A DNA stretch of 64,000 nt from Oscheius onirici. Lineage: Eukaryota > Nematoda > Chromadorea > Rhabditida > Rhabditidae. Within the stretch, counting starts at the first letter, position 1. Every line of letters begins with the position of its first letter. Under the pieces are notes generated by a model, which saw nothing but the letters and a program-made list of their open reading frames with translations, made no database searches and was not told the DNA's origin. Shown in pieces: positions 54,201 to 64,000 of the stretch. The translations under genes were made by a program, and so were the position numbers. The stretch covers positions 8,666,501-8,730,500 of the forward strand of contig OW051470.1 of NCBI GenBank assembly GCA_932521025.1. Reading direction: 5' to 3'.

Positions 54201-54715
54201 GGAAACGGCCTCTGACCTCGGAACGGGTTTTGTTTGCTTTTTTTGTCGTCTCCCGGTTGGCGCCACATACTAATTAGTTCCACCTCTATGGAGCTCATTA
54301 TCTGGAGGGAAAAACGACTGGATTTCCTCTCTCACTACTCATTTGGTTAACAACTCCCACACAGAAAGTTATTTGGGTCATTGCCAGGCGCGAGAAATCA
54401 CAATTTATGGGGTCTACTTTGGGTGAGAGTGGTGAACAAAGGTTCTAGAATTTCCTTCTGATTCGGTCTCTCTCCCTGTCTCTCGCTCTGTCTCACTTTC
54501 CACTAGTTTTCTCTGTCCCTCTGTTCCCCAGACTCTCAGACTCTCTGTCTCTCAGTATCTGAGTCTCTCACTCTCTAACTCTTTCAGACTCTCAGTCAGA
54601 TCCCCTGTTTTAGGTTCAGTTCCTTCGATGAAGTGATCCTTCCCAAAGAACAACAACCTCCTCTGTATACCTCTGCTTATCTTATCTCTCTCTCTGCTCC
54701 CTCCACCCCTGAGAG
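51250..54715. other. Region with CT-rich arrays and possible plus-strand exons
   Basis: Two stretches look codon-like. 52739-52901 (AEECENIGFHPPSPDQMAPW... to a GTGCGG donor) follows an AG. 53601-53711 (RITQACDFSQWGPDDGSTSV) runs between CAG and a GTCACA donor, and a possible short exon lies at 53776-53812 (GADLTFDNSLGVGKK). They cannot be linked to a start or a known domain. The rest is CT-rich array (53190-53345, 54460-54600), a hairpin repeat (53976-54038) and unassigned sequence. Confidence 0.3.
53976..54038. repeat. Short hairpin repeat
   Basis: TTGATGTTCTACAAAGTTGT ... CATAACTTTGCCGAACATCA. Same family as 40306-40372. Confidence 0.75.
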
Positions 54716-57700
54716 ATGCCGTCCTTGTTTCGCTCCCTGTCAGCCAGGTTTCGACGACCAGCCCCGGCGGCTGCGGCCAGGATGCCCGCTGCTCAGCAAG
54801 CTCAACAGCCTCGTTTTGATCCGAAGAAGCAGGTCTGCTGCAAGGTTCTCCTACTGGATGGGACTGATCTGAATATCGTTGTTTCGGTAGGTATCTTTCT
54901 TTGCTTTGAAACTTTTGCTCCGCGCATTGGATGCTCAGAGAAGATACGCAGGCAAACTCTAAAAAAGTACAGAAGGAAAGGTTACTATAGAATTCTTTGT
55001 GGCAGGAACGACCGCAACAATCCTTTAAATTTCAGGGGCTGTTTTTACCATTTTCTACACTTTTTCAATTTTTCATATAATGATTTTTTTTTGACTTTAT
55101 GAACACGATTACAATGTCGAAAAATACTTTAAAAATGCTCCCAAAAGGTTAAAGAACTGGTGCACGAAGAAATCTACAGTAAGCTGCCCGTTAACTTTTC
55201 TTCTGTACTTCGGCTGAGTATCCAATGTTTGAGTTTTAATCTATAGCAACGGGGTCCCGGAACGAAAAATTCTTAAACTGTGCCCATACGTTCCTGGTTT
55301 TGAACCAGTAATAGTCATTTCCTGCAAAGGTGATGATTTTGTTTATCTGAAAACTTATCAGAACGTGACTAATACAGAAAAATCGATTTGTCGCTCAAAA
55401 CAGTGACTAATCGTTGGTATTTGCGAACGCGAGAGATGGAAGTTTGACAAGGATCATCCGAAAACAGTAGACGGCCGTTAGCTGCTGAATGCATAGCCGT
55501 AAAAATGTATGGTGTCACCGATAAGAGGGGGGTTCTTTGGAAGAGGGAAGAATGGAAAACTGTCGTAAACAGTCGCGAACTGAAATCAAAAGAATATAGA
55601 AGAATTCGGCAGAAAATCTGTAGTCCAGCTAAAATCCAAAACTTTTGGCAAAGTTTTCAGTCCAAAATACGCTGCATGGAATCACCGTACAAACCTTCAC
55701 TTTAAATGACTACTTTTTCCCTAAGGTCCCGTCGCGATTTAGAATTTGGAATGAGACCCTCGCACATTTTGATTTTGCTTGGGGTTAATCGGTTTCTCGG
55801 TCATCCGACTCTGACTTTCAGGATCCTGTCACAAACATAGTCTGCCCAAGGGTCCTGTCACGAAAATGGTCTGTAGGATATTTGGTGTACCGAAATTACG
55901 GTGTCGCCTGGTTCGAAATGAGCAGACTTCTTTTTCGTTCCCTCATCTACAAGTCATGTTTGTCTGAACACCGATAATATTTTCAGGGGGTGTCTTGCGG
56001 CGAAAATGTTCGATTTGAAAAAGGTGACTTTGCAAAAATCTTGGCTGAGTATCCGACGTTTGCGTGCTGTAGCCAAAAAATTCAAATCCGACCCGGTGCA
56101 GGTCCTGATTAGGTCCTATTCACCCAATTAGTGTCATTGGTACACGGAGGACTGCGCAGTTCCCGTATGCGGCAGCCTGTAATTACTCGGTCCAGTGGGA
56201 GAGGTCAAGAGTGGTCCTTGAGGCTCTTCGATTAATGCGCGAAATCGGATGGTACCCAGAGGAAGGAAATTTAGCGCAATTTTCTAGAAAAACGCTCTTG
56301 GAGAGGAGGTCTACGACCAGGTCTTTTACTCTCTCGATCTCGAAGAGAGGGACTATTTTGGACTACATTTTACGGATCATTACAATGTGCAGCATTGGCT
56401 GGATCCGCTGAAGAAGGTGGTCAAGCAGGTCCCCATTGGGCCACCCTATACGCTCCGCTTCCGCGTAAAGTTCTTCACTTCCGAACCTGCGAGCAATTTG
56501 AAGGAGGAACTCACGAGGTAGAAGGCGGGAATGGGAAAATATTGAGAGAGTTTCAGGTATCAGTTCTTCCTACAGATCAAACAGGACATTCTGAATGGAA
56601 AACTGTCTTGTCCGAAGGATCTGGCGATTGAATTGGCGGCTCTGGTTCTACAGTGTGAGTTGGGACAGAGGGACAGAAAGACAGAGAGACGAGACATTGA
56701 GACAGAGGGACGGAGAAACAGAGAGAGTCTGAGAGAGAGACTTAGAGGCTCTTTGGTGATACACGGACACCATTTTCGAAAAGTCCATAATTTCATCAAA
56801 TTATTTGTTAGAAGTAATTTTTTGCTTTAACCAAATGTCAATTAACTTTACCCTAGAAAACAATACACGAGGATTAGAAATGTTGTAGATCGAGAAAAGA
56901 CGATGTGTAACATATTGAAGTTTACTGTAGTTTGTGACGACATTTGCAATTCATCTCCGTAGCCAGTGATTTGGAACTTCCCCTTGTTAAAAGCCAAATT
57001 GATGTCAACGTTAAAGACTAGATCATGTAATATTGTAATTGAAAACGAAAAATTAGTGAACTTATGGACTCTTGAATGGTGTCCGTCTGTCACTAAAGAA
57101 CTGACTTAGAGACAGAGAGACAGAGACTGTGGAAACTTTTGCCTTTTCAGCCGAGCTAGGCGACTACAATCCGATCCAACACAGTGCTCTTCTCATTTCC
57201 GAATTCCGTTTCCATCCAGAACAGGACGAAGACATGGAAATTGACATTTTGGAGAGGTACAAACAGTGTCGGGGCCAGACTCCAGCCCAAGCCGAGATGA
57301 ACTATCTGAACAAGGCTAGATGGATCGAGATGTACGGAGTGGACATGCATACGGTAGAAGGAAGAGACGGAAACACGTACCATTTGGGACTGACGCCACA
57401 GGGAATGCTCGTCTTTGATGGGAATCAAAAGATTGGACTGTTCTTTTGGGAAAAGATTCAGAAGCTCGACTTTAAGAACAAGAAACTGACTCTGGTGGTC
57501 GAGGAGGATTCTGATCAGACGGTAAGACAGTGACCAAAAGCCCAACTCTTTTTTTCCAGAATAACGGACAGGTCCAGCTTCATACCTTCGTCTTCAACCT
57601 GTCCTCTCACAAAGCGTGCAAACATTTGTGGAAATGTGCCATCGAACATCATACCTTTTTCCGGCTCAAATGTCGTCCGAACCAGCAGAAAAAGAGTGCC

Positions 57701-60510
57701 CAGCTGTTCAGGCTGGGAAGCACCTTCAAGTACAGGTAATCCTACTTTTGAATTTTTTAAAGGACTGTCATTTTAGGGGAAGGACAGAGTACGAGACGGT
57801 GCACAAGGACTCTTCTCGGATGTCGAGAAGATCGACGTCGACTTTTGAAAGGAGGCCGAGTCAGAGATATGGAGCCAGGCAGAGTCATGCAATGAATCGG
57901 CAGCAGAGAAGGGAGCAGCAGATTAAGGATCATGTGAGTAGAGGTCAAACATTTGTTTGATCCAGTATAGTTGGCCCAAGGGCTTGTGGAACACCCAGAA
58001 AAGCGACCCGTTCTGCATCCATGGCCTAGTGGTCTAAGGCGTTTTCATGGTTCGAGCGAACCAGGTTCGGTTCCACTTGCCGACAAAAGCTTGTTGCAAC
58101 TGATTTTTCTTTCAGGTTGCCCAGACCTTGGCGACGGTAAACAACGGTCCTCCAACTGGAGAGCTCATCTCTCACATTTCGTCAATGCCAGAAGCTTCTC
58201 CTATGGCTCCTCCAACTTCCAGGATTGCTAGCACTACGCCAAAAGTACTTTCGTGTAAAGCCTAAAATGGAAAATTCTCCAGACAGTCGCTGCTGAAGCC
58301 CGTCTAGACACTTTGATCTTCACCCAGCCGCCCATTCCTCCCAGGACAGGGATCCCGGAGCCGGCCAAGAGACCCAGTCCTCCGGCTACTCATGTGACGA
58401 GGATACCTGTGGGAGCTACGATGGAGAGAAAGGTTTAAACAAAACTTTCAGGAAAATTATAAAAAGCTTGTAGGGAATCGAAGCAATAACCCCCGTGACC
58501 TCTCCAACTCGAATGCAATCGAAAATTCCGAAATATTCTGTCGCTCCAGTCCAGGTTGGTTCACTAAAGATTGTACCACTTATGCAGTGCCGTAAATCCA
58601 TGGAAAATGCACAGTCCTTTTAATTAGTTGAACTTTCGTCCATTGTAATGCCTTCTCGTTGAATGCTCTGTCATTTTTCTCGACAGTTTTGTTCCAAGTT
58701 GATTGACTGAGGTATCCAAATTCAACAGGTTGTATTTGAGATGAGTCTAGTAATCAACAAGCTTTTAAAGAACTGTCTAGACTGTTTAGCCGGTGATGCT
58801 TTTCTACGTTACTTCCAGTTCCAGTTATGCAAAATTGTGTACCGTAAAACCTCTATTAGAAGCCCCCCCCCTTTCGAAAAATACGCAATTACGTACGCAT
58901 TTTTTTCAGATGGAAGGCGATAATTTTCAGCTTCACTATTATTTTTCCTAGATAGATATTGATGCTGGCTACCAGGGAAAAATGTAAAAAAAGTTGAAAA
59001 AATTTTCTTTCAACCCGAAAAAAATGCGTACGTAATTGCGTATTTTTCGAAAGGGGGGGGGGGCTTCTAATAGAGGTTTACGGTATTGTAAAGGGGACTT
59101 TCTTTACAGCTTTATATAGCCATTGCCAAACGGATATGTTACGTACTTTTTGTTACGCAATTCCGTTTGGCAACGGCTATATAGGGGGCTGTCTCGCGGT
59201 AAAAATGTTTGATTTGAAAAAGGTCACGTTGCAAAAATCTTGGCTGAGTATTAAATGTTTACACGCTGCTGTATCAATTTGGCTACAGAACGCAAACATT
59301 GGATACTCACAATCAAAATTTGTGTCTTTTTCAAATCGAACGTTTTCACTGCGATACAGCCCCTATATAGTCTGTTCAGCAAAAAAATGCACAAGTGTTA
59401 CTGTAAGATAGCGTTCGTGACGGGACCCACACTTAATTTCATCGTGGGTCGCGTCACGAATGGTAAAGTAAGCTGTTGAGCAACTGCTAGTCCGTAATCT
59501 GAAGAGCTAAAAAATGGGTTTACGGTACATGCTTCCCGGCTCCTCCCTATTTCCTTCAGCTCTTTCTTACACTCTCTGCTTTGCTTAGGAAGCTTTGCCA
59601 CTCACTCCGCCGCCTTCGGAAGAGTCTTCGCCGGCCAAGGAGGTCCGAAGCGACGAGGAGAATCAGTCTCCCCTGCCTAACTCTCCCCCCGCCACTAATA
59701 AGACTAACATTCCGAAGCCGAGCCGGCTTCCTCCTCCTGCACCGAGCAAAATAGCTTCTGCTTCTTCAGCACAGGTAGCTTGAATTGCTTATTTTGGAGT
59801 AAACAACGGCATCTTTTTAGCCCTCGGCAGCCTCAAAGATCCCGAAGATGGCCAGCGGCACGGGATTACGGTATCCTGGACAGCAGAATAACAACAACAA
59901 TAATATTAGCTACAGGTAAAATAAAATGTTTTTCTTCGAGAATTGTTTGAGGATTTTAAGATTGAAGGTTTGAGTTTTTTGGTTTGCATTCATACAGTAC
60001 ATCTCCGAAATAGTAGCCTGGAAAGTTTGAAAAACAAGTTAAGAAATAGTCATGGTGGGCCTACGATCTACAGTAACCGACTCATTTTTTTTTTGGTCCG
60101 TCGCAAAGTCCAACCTGGCCGCAGCCCAGACCGCAGCGCGGCGCAGCGCTGCTCAGCTCAACAACCCAGAATCAACAAGCCTGGCCTACAACTTTTCAGA
60201 ACAAGGGTGCAAATTTTCGCTATTGTATAAAATTAGTCACAACGAAATCGTTGAAATATGGAAACCTTGATATTTTTGAACCCCGTCTTTCGATAAACCC
60301 TTTCATTTTCTGGCTTTTTCATGTTCTGAAAAGTTGTAGATTTCGATCTTGTCTACAACTTTTCTAAACATTGCTAAGCTAAAAAATAAAGTTATACCCC
60401 AAATTTTTATCCCAAAAAAGCTCAATTTCAGCAATGGCAGCGGCATGACGTACATCAGCGTGAAGCCGACCGGAGCAGTTTCGAATAATCGAGTCATAAC
60501 CCAGTTATAG
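54716..60510 (+). CDS. EPB41L5: FERM-domain protein of the EPB41L5/Yurt type
   Basis: Exons 54716-54886, 56288-56517, 56557-56654, 57151-57521, 57560-57735, 57777-57933, 58116-58244, 58283-58432, 58474-58554, 59589-59774, 59821-59915, about 60147-60206 and about 60432-60510 give roughly 660 residues. FERM lobe F1: [18 protein letters not shown] and [21 protein letters not shown]2: [19 protein letters not shown] and [11 protein letters not shown]3: [39 protein letters not shown] and [18 protein letters not shown]. The FERM-adjacent block [20 protein letters not shown] and [12 protein letters not shown] follows. The MYGVDMH and HLGLTP motifs match EPB41L5/Yurt rather than protein 4.1 proper. 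The tail is Pro/Ser-rich and disordered, ending NNRVITQL. Family members link membrane proteins to the cytoskeleton and limit apical identity in epithelia (known). A polyadenylation signal lies at about 60664. Intron 1 and the intron before 59589 are filled with repeats. Confidence 0.9.
54887..56287. other. Intron 1 of the FERM gene with GAGTATCCAA repeats
   Basis: 1.4 kb. It contains CGCATTGGATGCTCAG (54928) and TTCGGCTGAGTATCCAATGT (55207), which may bound one element, and GGGTGTCTTGCGGCGAAAAT ... TTGGCTGAGTATCCGACG at 55985-56060. The latter matches 59186-59256. No exon was recognised. Confidence 0.5.
58842..59090. repeat. MITE family B-like element with poly-C/poly-G tips
   Basis: ACCGTAAAACCTCTATTAGA, a C run and TTTCGAAAAATACGCAATTA at the left are mirrored at the right (TAATTGCGTATTTTTCGAAA, a G run, CTTCTAATAGAGGTTTACGG). 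Arms are about 80 bp. It lies in the intron 58555-59588. Confidence 0.75.
59104..59385. repeat. Inverted-repeat element with GAGTATCC motifs
   Basis: TATATAGGGGGCTGTCTCGC, GATTTGAAAAAG and TTGGCTGAGTATT on the left are answered by GGATACTCACAATC, TTTTTCAAATCG and GCGATACAGCCCCTATATAG on the right. The block 59186-59256 also matches 55985-56060. Confidence 0.6.
60318..60376. repeat. Short hairpin repeat near the FERM gene's last exon
   Basis: CATGTTCTGAAAAGTTGTAG ... CTACAACTTTTCTAAACATT. Its left arm is complementary to 60184-60201 in the neighbouring coding exon (CTACAACTTTTCAGAACA). Confidence 0.75.
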
Positions 60511-60663
60511 TCCTTTTCAACAACCTCACAGCAGCACAAACATACATCTCGGTTCCACCAAAAACAACAAGAAGGTCACCAAAAAACATCGCCATAAGAG
60601 CTCTTCCTTTTTTCCACACGATCTAGCATTTTTTCCAACTGTATATAGTTTTTTCTCCGGCAA

Positions 60664-60670
60664 ATAAAGC
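60664..60670 (+). promoter_or_regulatory. Polyadenylation signal of the FERM gene
   Basis: AATAAA about 155 bp after the TAG stop at 60508-60510, in T-rich 3'UTR-like sequence. Confidence 0.55.
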
Positions 60671-61782
60671 CCATTTCAAAGAGCATTGTGTTCCGAAGCC
60701 GGACTTTCGTCTTTAGTTCCAGTCTCTGTGAGGAAACAATCGTCCCCTGCCGTTATTATAAGCAATTATGGCCCTAGAGACAATCGAAATTCCAGACACG
60801 TCAACTTCCTTTCAGGAAGTTCGACGTCTTTTCTTTCTGCAAAAGAGTCCAAGTTCTTGCAGTGACAGCTTTTCTTGTTCGCTACTTCTTCGTCGTAAAA
60901 CTGGGCGAAATGTCAGCCAGATGTTCCATTGTTGTCATTATGTTTCCTGATCCTTTCTCTTCATCGTTCTGACTCTCTGTCTCTCAGTCTCTCTGTCCCT
61001 CTGTCTCTTTGTCTTTCTGTCATCTTTCTGCCTGTCCCTCTGTGTCGCCCAGTCACAATTCTCACTGTCTGTCACAATTAACATTTTCTCAGTTGTAACT
61101 CCTTCGAACAACTTAGCTACTAGGTCGACTTCAGTAGTCAGGAAGTTTCTGGAAGGGATTCGAATGCTGCATTCTTGAGTGTCGAAAGGGAACTCTAAGG
61201 CTCTAGCGATTACAGTTACTTTGTGATCCTTTCTCTCCGTCGTTCTGAGTCTCGCAGTCTATCTGACTTTCTCTGTCACTCAGTCTCTCAGTTTCTCAGT
61301 CTTTTAGTCTTTCAGTCTCTCCGTCTCTCTGACTCCCTGTCTCTCTGCCCCTCTGTCTCTCCGTCGCCACTTCTACACTTCCTTGTAAAAAGTAGTCCAG
61401 ATGTAAGAATGAGTCAACAAACTCCCCATCAACACATCTTTATGTCTCGGCTGAAGTGTGCCATGACTGGACCCATCCTCTCAGGACGGAAATAGCCCAA
61501 CTGAGAAAAGAGGGCCATGGACTCAAACTGCAGGAAGTGAGAGATTGCAAACGATTGTTCTCGATTTCAGTTTGAGCTCGTAGGAGAATATACGGATCGT
61601 GACATTTGTCACTTTGTCTCTCGGGTTTCTTGGTAAATGTCAGTAGTGAGGCTTATAAAATTCGTCATGCCGCTTGTTGGATAATAAGTTTTTATAATCG
61701 GGTCATACATCGGCAAATATTGTAAATCTTTTTGAATGAGTTAGATTAGTAGGCTGTCGCCTGGACAACCTGGTGGAGGAAC
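60671..61782. other. Intergenic region upstream of the retrotransposon ORF
   Basis: It holds two CT-rich arrays (60965-61070, 61225-61370). From about 61480 to 61782 there is non-repetitive sequence that may be the 5' untranslated part of the RTE element. A 60-codon ORF at 60768 has no supporting signal. Confidence 0.4.
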
Positions 61783-64000
61783 ATGCCCGACATACTTGGC
61801 CTGAGGATTGGGGCCTTGAACTGCCGCACCCTTCGAACAGACGCCCGCGTAGCCGAACTGAATGACGCTCTACACGACATCAACTTCGACGTTATCGGTC
61901 TCAGTGAAGTGAAAAGACGAGGACAAGGATCGCTATCCATACAGTCTACAGGTCACCTTCTACTACACGCTGGAAAAACCGGCTTTCTCGTACACAACCG
62001 ATGGTCAACTCAGGTCACATTTCACGTCCTCAATGACCGAGTATCGATGCTGGATTTGCGACAAAAACACGGTACAGTACGGGTTGTCCAATGCTATGCT
62101 CCTACTTCCACAAGTTCCGATGCCGACTACGAAGACTTTCTAGCCTCGATCGACACAGCATTACATTTCAAACGAGTACGTCGTGTTCGACTGCCGGGGG
62201 AAAGTTTGATCTGTAAAATTGTCGTCGGAGACTTTAACAGTAAGATCGGTCCTGGAAAGCAAGACGAGAAGCATGTTGGACCGTACGGGATTGGATTACG
62301 GAATGAAAGAGGGCAGATGCTAGCTGATTTCTGTGCTGAGAAGAATCTCTTCGTTATGAACAGCCGATTCCGAAAACGACCCGGTAGAAAGTGGACCTGG
62401 ATTTCCCCTAATATGGAAACGCGTAATGAAATCGACTACGTACTTTCATCGTCTCCTGGCCTCTTCACGGACGTCGACGTAATGGGCAGACTGAATTTCA
62501 TATCTGACCATCGCCTTCTGATGGGAAAGCTGAAGATTCCGCCCTACAGAAAGCTAGGAAACGCTGCCAAAAGACCACAAATGCGGATGAACAAAGAACT
62601 GTTCAAATATGCCATCGAAACGCATGCTCAATGTACTCAAGTTACTGGATACTCTCATCTGAAGCAAACTCTTCTATCTGCCGCCGAAGTATCGTCAGAA
62701 CCTCTCCCTAGGACTTCTTTTATCTCTGAACGAACCAAGGAGCTATTCTCTAAACGACATACACTGATGAATCGACGTGTAACACGCCGTAGTCGAGTAG
62801 AGTTCTCAGTCGCGTCTAGAGCCCTGAGAGAGTCCTTGAAAGAAGATCTACGAACGAAACACTACAATTGTTTACGTGACGCTCTGATACAAGGAAAAAG
62901 TTTGCTGAGAGCTCAACGTTCAAACCAAGTACAGAGGAACTGCCTTTCTCAGCTGAATAATAGTGCTGGTACAACTGTCAACGACCCCTCCGATGTTCGA
63001 GAAGTAGTCCGTTCCTTCTACAACAAGCTGTACTCTTCACAAAACGCTGCCAGCTTGCCTCTGACTGCTCCCGATCACGATGTCTCTTACATCCTGTCAA
63101 GTGAGGTTGAAAAAGCCATTTCAAAGTTGAAAAGAGGAAAAGCAGCTGGACCAGATCATGTTACGTCCGATATGATTCTTGCGACTAAAGAATTCATCAC
63201 TCCACATCTGACTATCATCTTCAACGAAATACTTCAAAAAGAGCAACTTCCTCATCAACTAGCCGATACGACGATCTCTCTACTTTACAAAAAAGGAGAT
63301 CCCTTGATGATCAAGAACTACAGGCCGATAGCACTCCTCTCCGTCGTCTACAAGCTGTTTACCTCAATTCTCGGAGAAAGAATGTGGAAGATACTTGATG
63401 CCAATCAACCTCCGGAACAGACGGGGTTCAGACAGACATATTCGACCTCAGACAACATCCAAGTACTCGGAGATCTCATGCAAAGAAGCAAGGAGTACAA
63501 CTTTCCACTGTACATTGGGTTCATAGATTATGCAAAAGCCTTTGACACCGTCGAAAGAACAGCCCTATGGACGTCACTCTCCGACCAAGGAATACCACTG
63601 AAGATTGTAAAAATCTTACGTCTCATATACGCTCACTCGGAAGTAGCTGTCAAGGTGATTGGAAAGAAAGTCCCGATCGAGGTCAAGAGAGGTGTCTTAC
63701 AAGGAGACACAGTCTCACCCGCACTTTTCTCGGCTGTATTGGAAAGTGTTTTTCGAAAAATGAGATGGAAACACCAAGGAGTGAACATTGGCGGCCAACG
63801 ACTCACAAATCTACGATATGCTGATGACGCTGTCTTGCTATCTCATTCAGCCCAGGGCCTTCAACATATGATGAGCACGCTATCGTCGGAAAGTGCGAAA
63901 GTCGGACTCCAGATCAATGTGGAGAAGTCTAATGTGATGACGAACAGACAAGAACTACCTGTTCTTATCAACGACAAAATGGTTCCGTACTGCGCGGACT
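61783..64000 (+). mobile_element. RTE-clade LINE: endonuclease plus reverse transcriptase ORF, cut by window end
   Basis: An ORF starts at ATG 61783, just after in-frame TAG TAG at 61747-61752, and stays open for 739 codons to the window edge. The N-terminal APE-type endonuclease shows ALNCRTLR, GLSEVKRRG, QCYAPT, VVGDFNSKIGPG, TRNEIDYVLSS and FISDHRLL. The reverse transcriptase follows from about 63100: KRGKAAGPDHVTSDMI, YRPIALLSVVYKLF, FIDYAKAFDTV, VLQGDTVSPALFS, the catalytic LRYADDAVLLS, and VEKSNVMT. TRNEIDYVL and the single ORF layout match the RTE clade known from nematodes. No stop or frameshift interrupts the visible part, so the copy may be recent. The 3' end lies outside the window. 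Confidence 0.93.

Overview
The window looks like nuclear DNA of a nematode, probably a rhabditid. The genes are split by GT..AG introns, often 40-60 bp, with T-rich TTTCAG acceptors. Several start codons (13189, 17052, 32497) sit a few bases after such an acceptor, as expected for spliced-leader trans-splicing. There is a eukaryotic tRNA-Lys, two slicer-type Argonaute genes and an RTE-clade LINE. The species cannot be named from the sequence alone.

Layout. 172-3349 (+): a three-exon gene for an 82-residue signal-peptide/cysteine/one-membrane-segment protein. 3767-7195 (-): a nemo-like (NLK/LIT-1) kinase, nine exons, 428 residues. 7270-7342 (+): tRNA-Lys(CUU). 9024-12918 (-): an unrecognised Pro/Gln-rich protein built from duplicated exons. 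13189-22092 (+): a long coiled-coil plus repeat-exon protein. Its third intron holds a complete same-strand gene (13940-15422), and its middle contains a 1,026-bp-offset direct duplication. 22141-24991 (-): a PIWI-only Argonaute copy. 25874-32497 (-): a full Argonaute (N, PAZ, MID, PIWI). 32498-36647: no convincing gene. 36648-46350 (+): a neuropathy-target-esterase-type phospholipase with three cyclic-nucleotide-binding-like domains and a patatin domain. 47988-50389 (-): a 163-residue secreted protein. 50581-51248 (-): 3' part of an unrecognised gene. 54716-60510 (+): a FERM protein of the EPB41L5/Yurt type. 61783-64000 (+): open endonuclease/reverse-transcriptase ORF of an RTE retrotransposon, cut by the window end.

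The genes do not form one pathway. The Argonaute pair is the only functionally related neighbourhood. The non-coding fraction is unusually structured: inverted-repeat elements of at least four families, a short ~60-bp hairpin repeat present about ten times, tRNA-derived (SINE-like) fragments, CT/GA-rich intronic arrays and a 36-copy CTGTCC array. Most of these lie in introns. The most notable points are the PIWI-only gene, the hairpin family (one arm of which matches coding sequence of the FERM gene), a 199-bp apparently perfect palindrome in the esterase gene, and a coding exon lying between the arms of a large inverted repeat.

Gene models were made by eye from splice signals and reading-frame continuity. 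Exon ends given as exact were phase-checked; those given as approximate were not.
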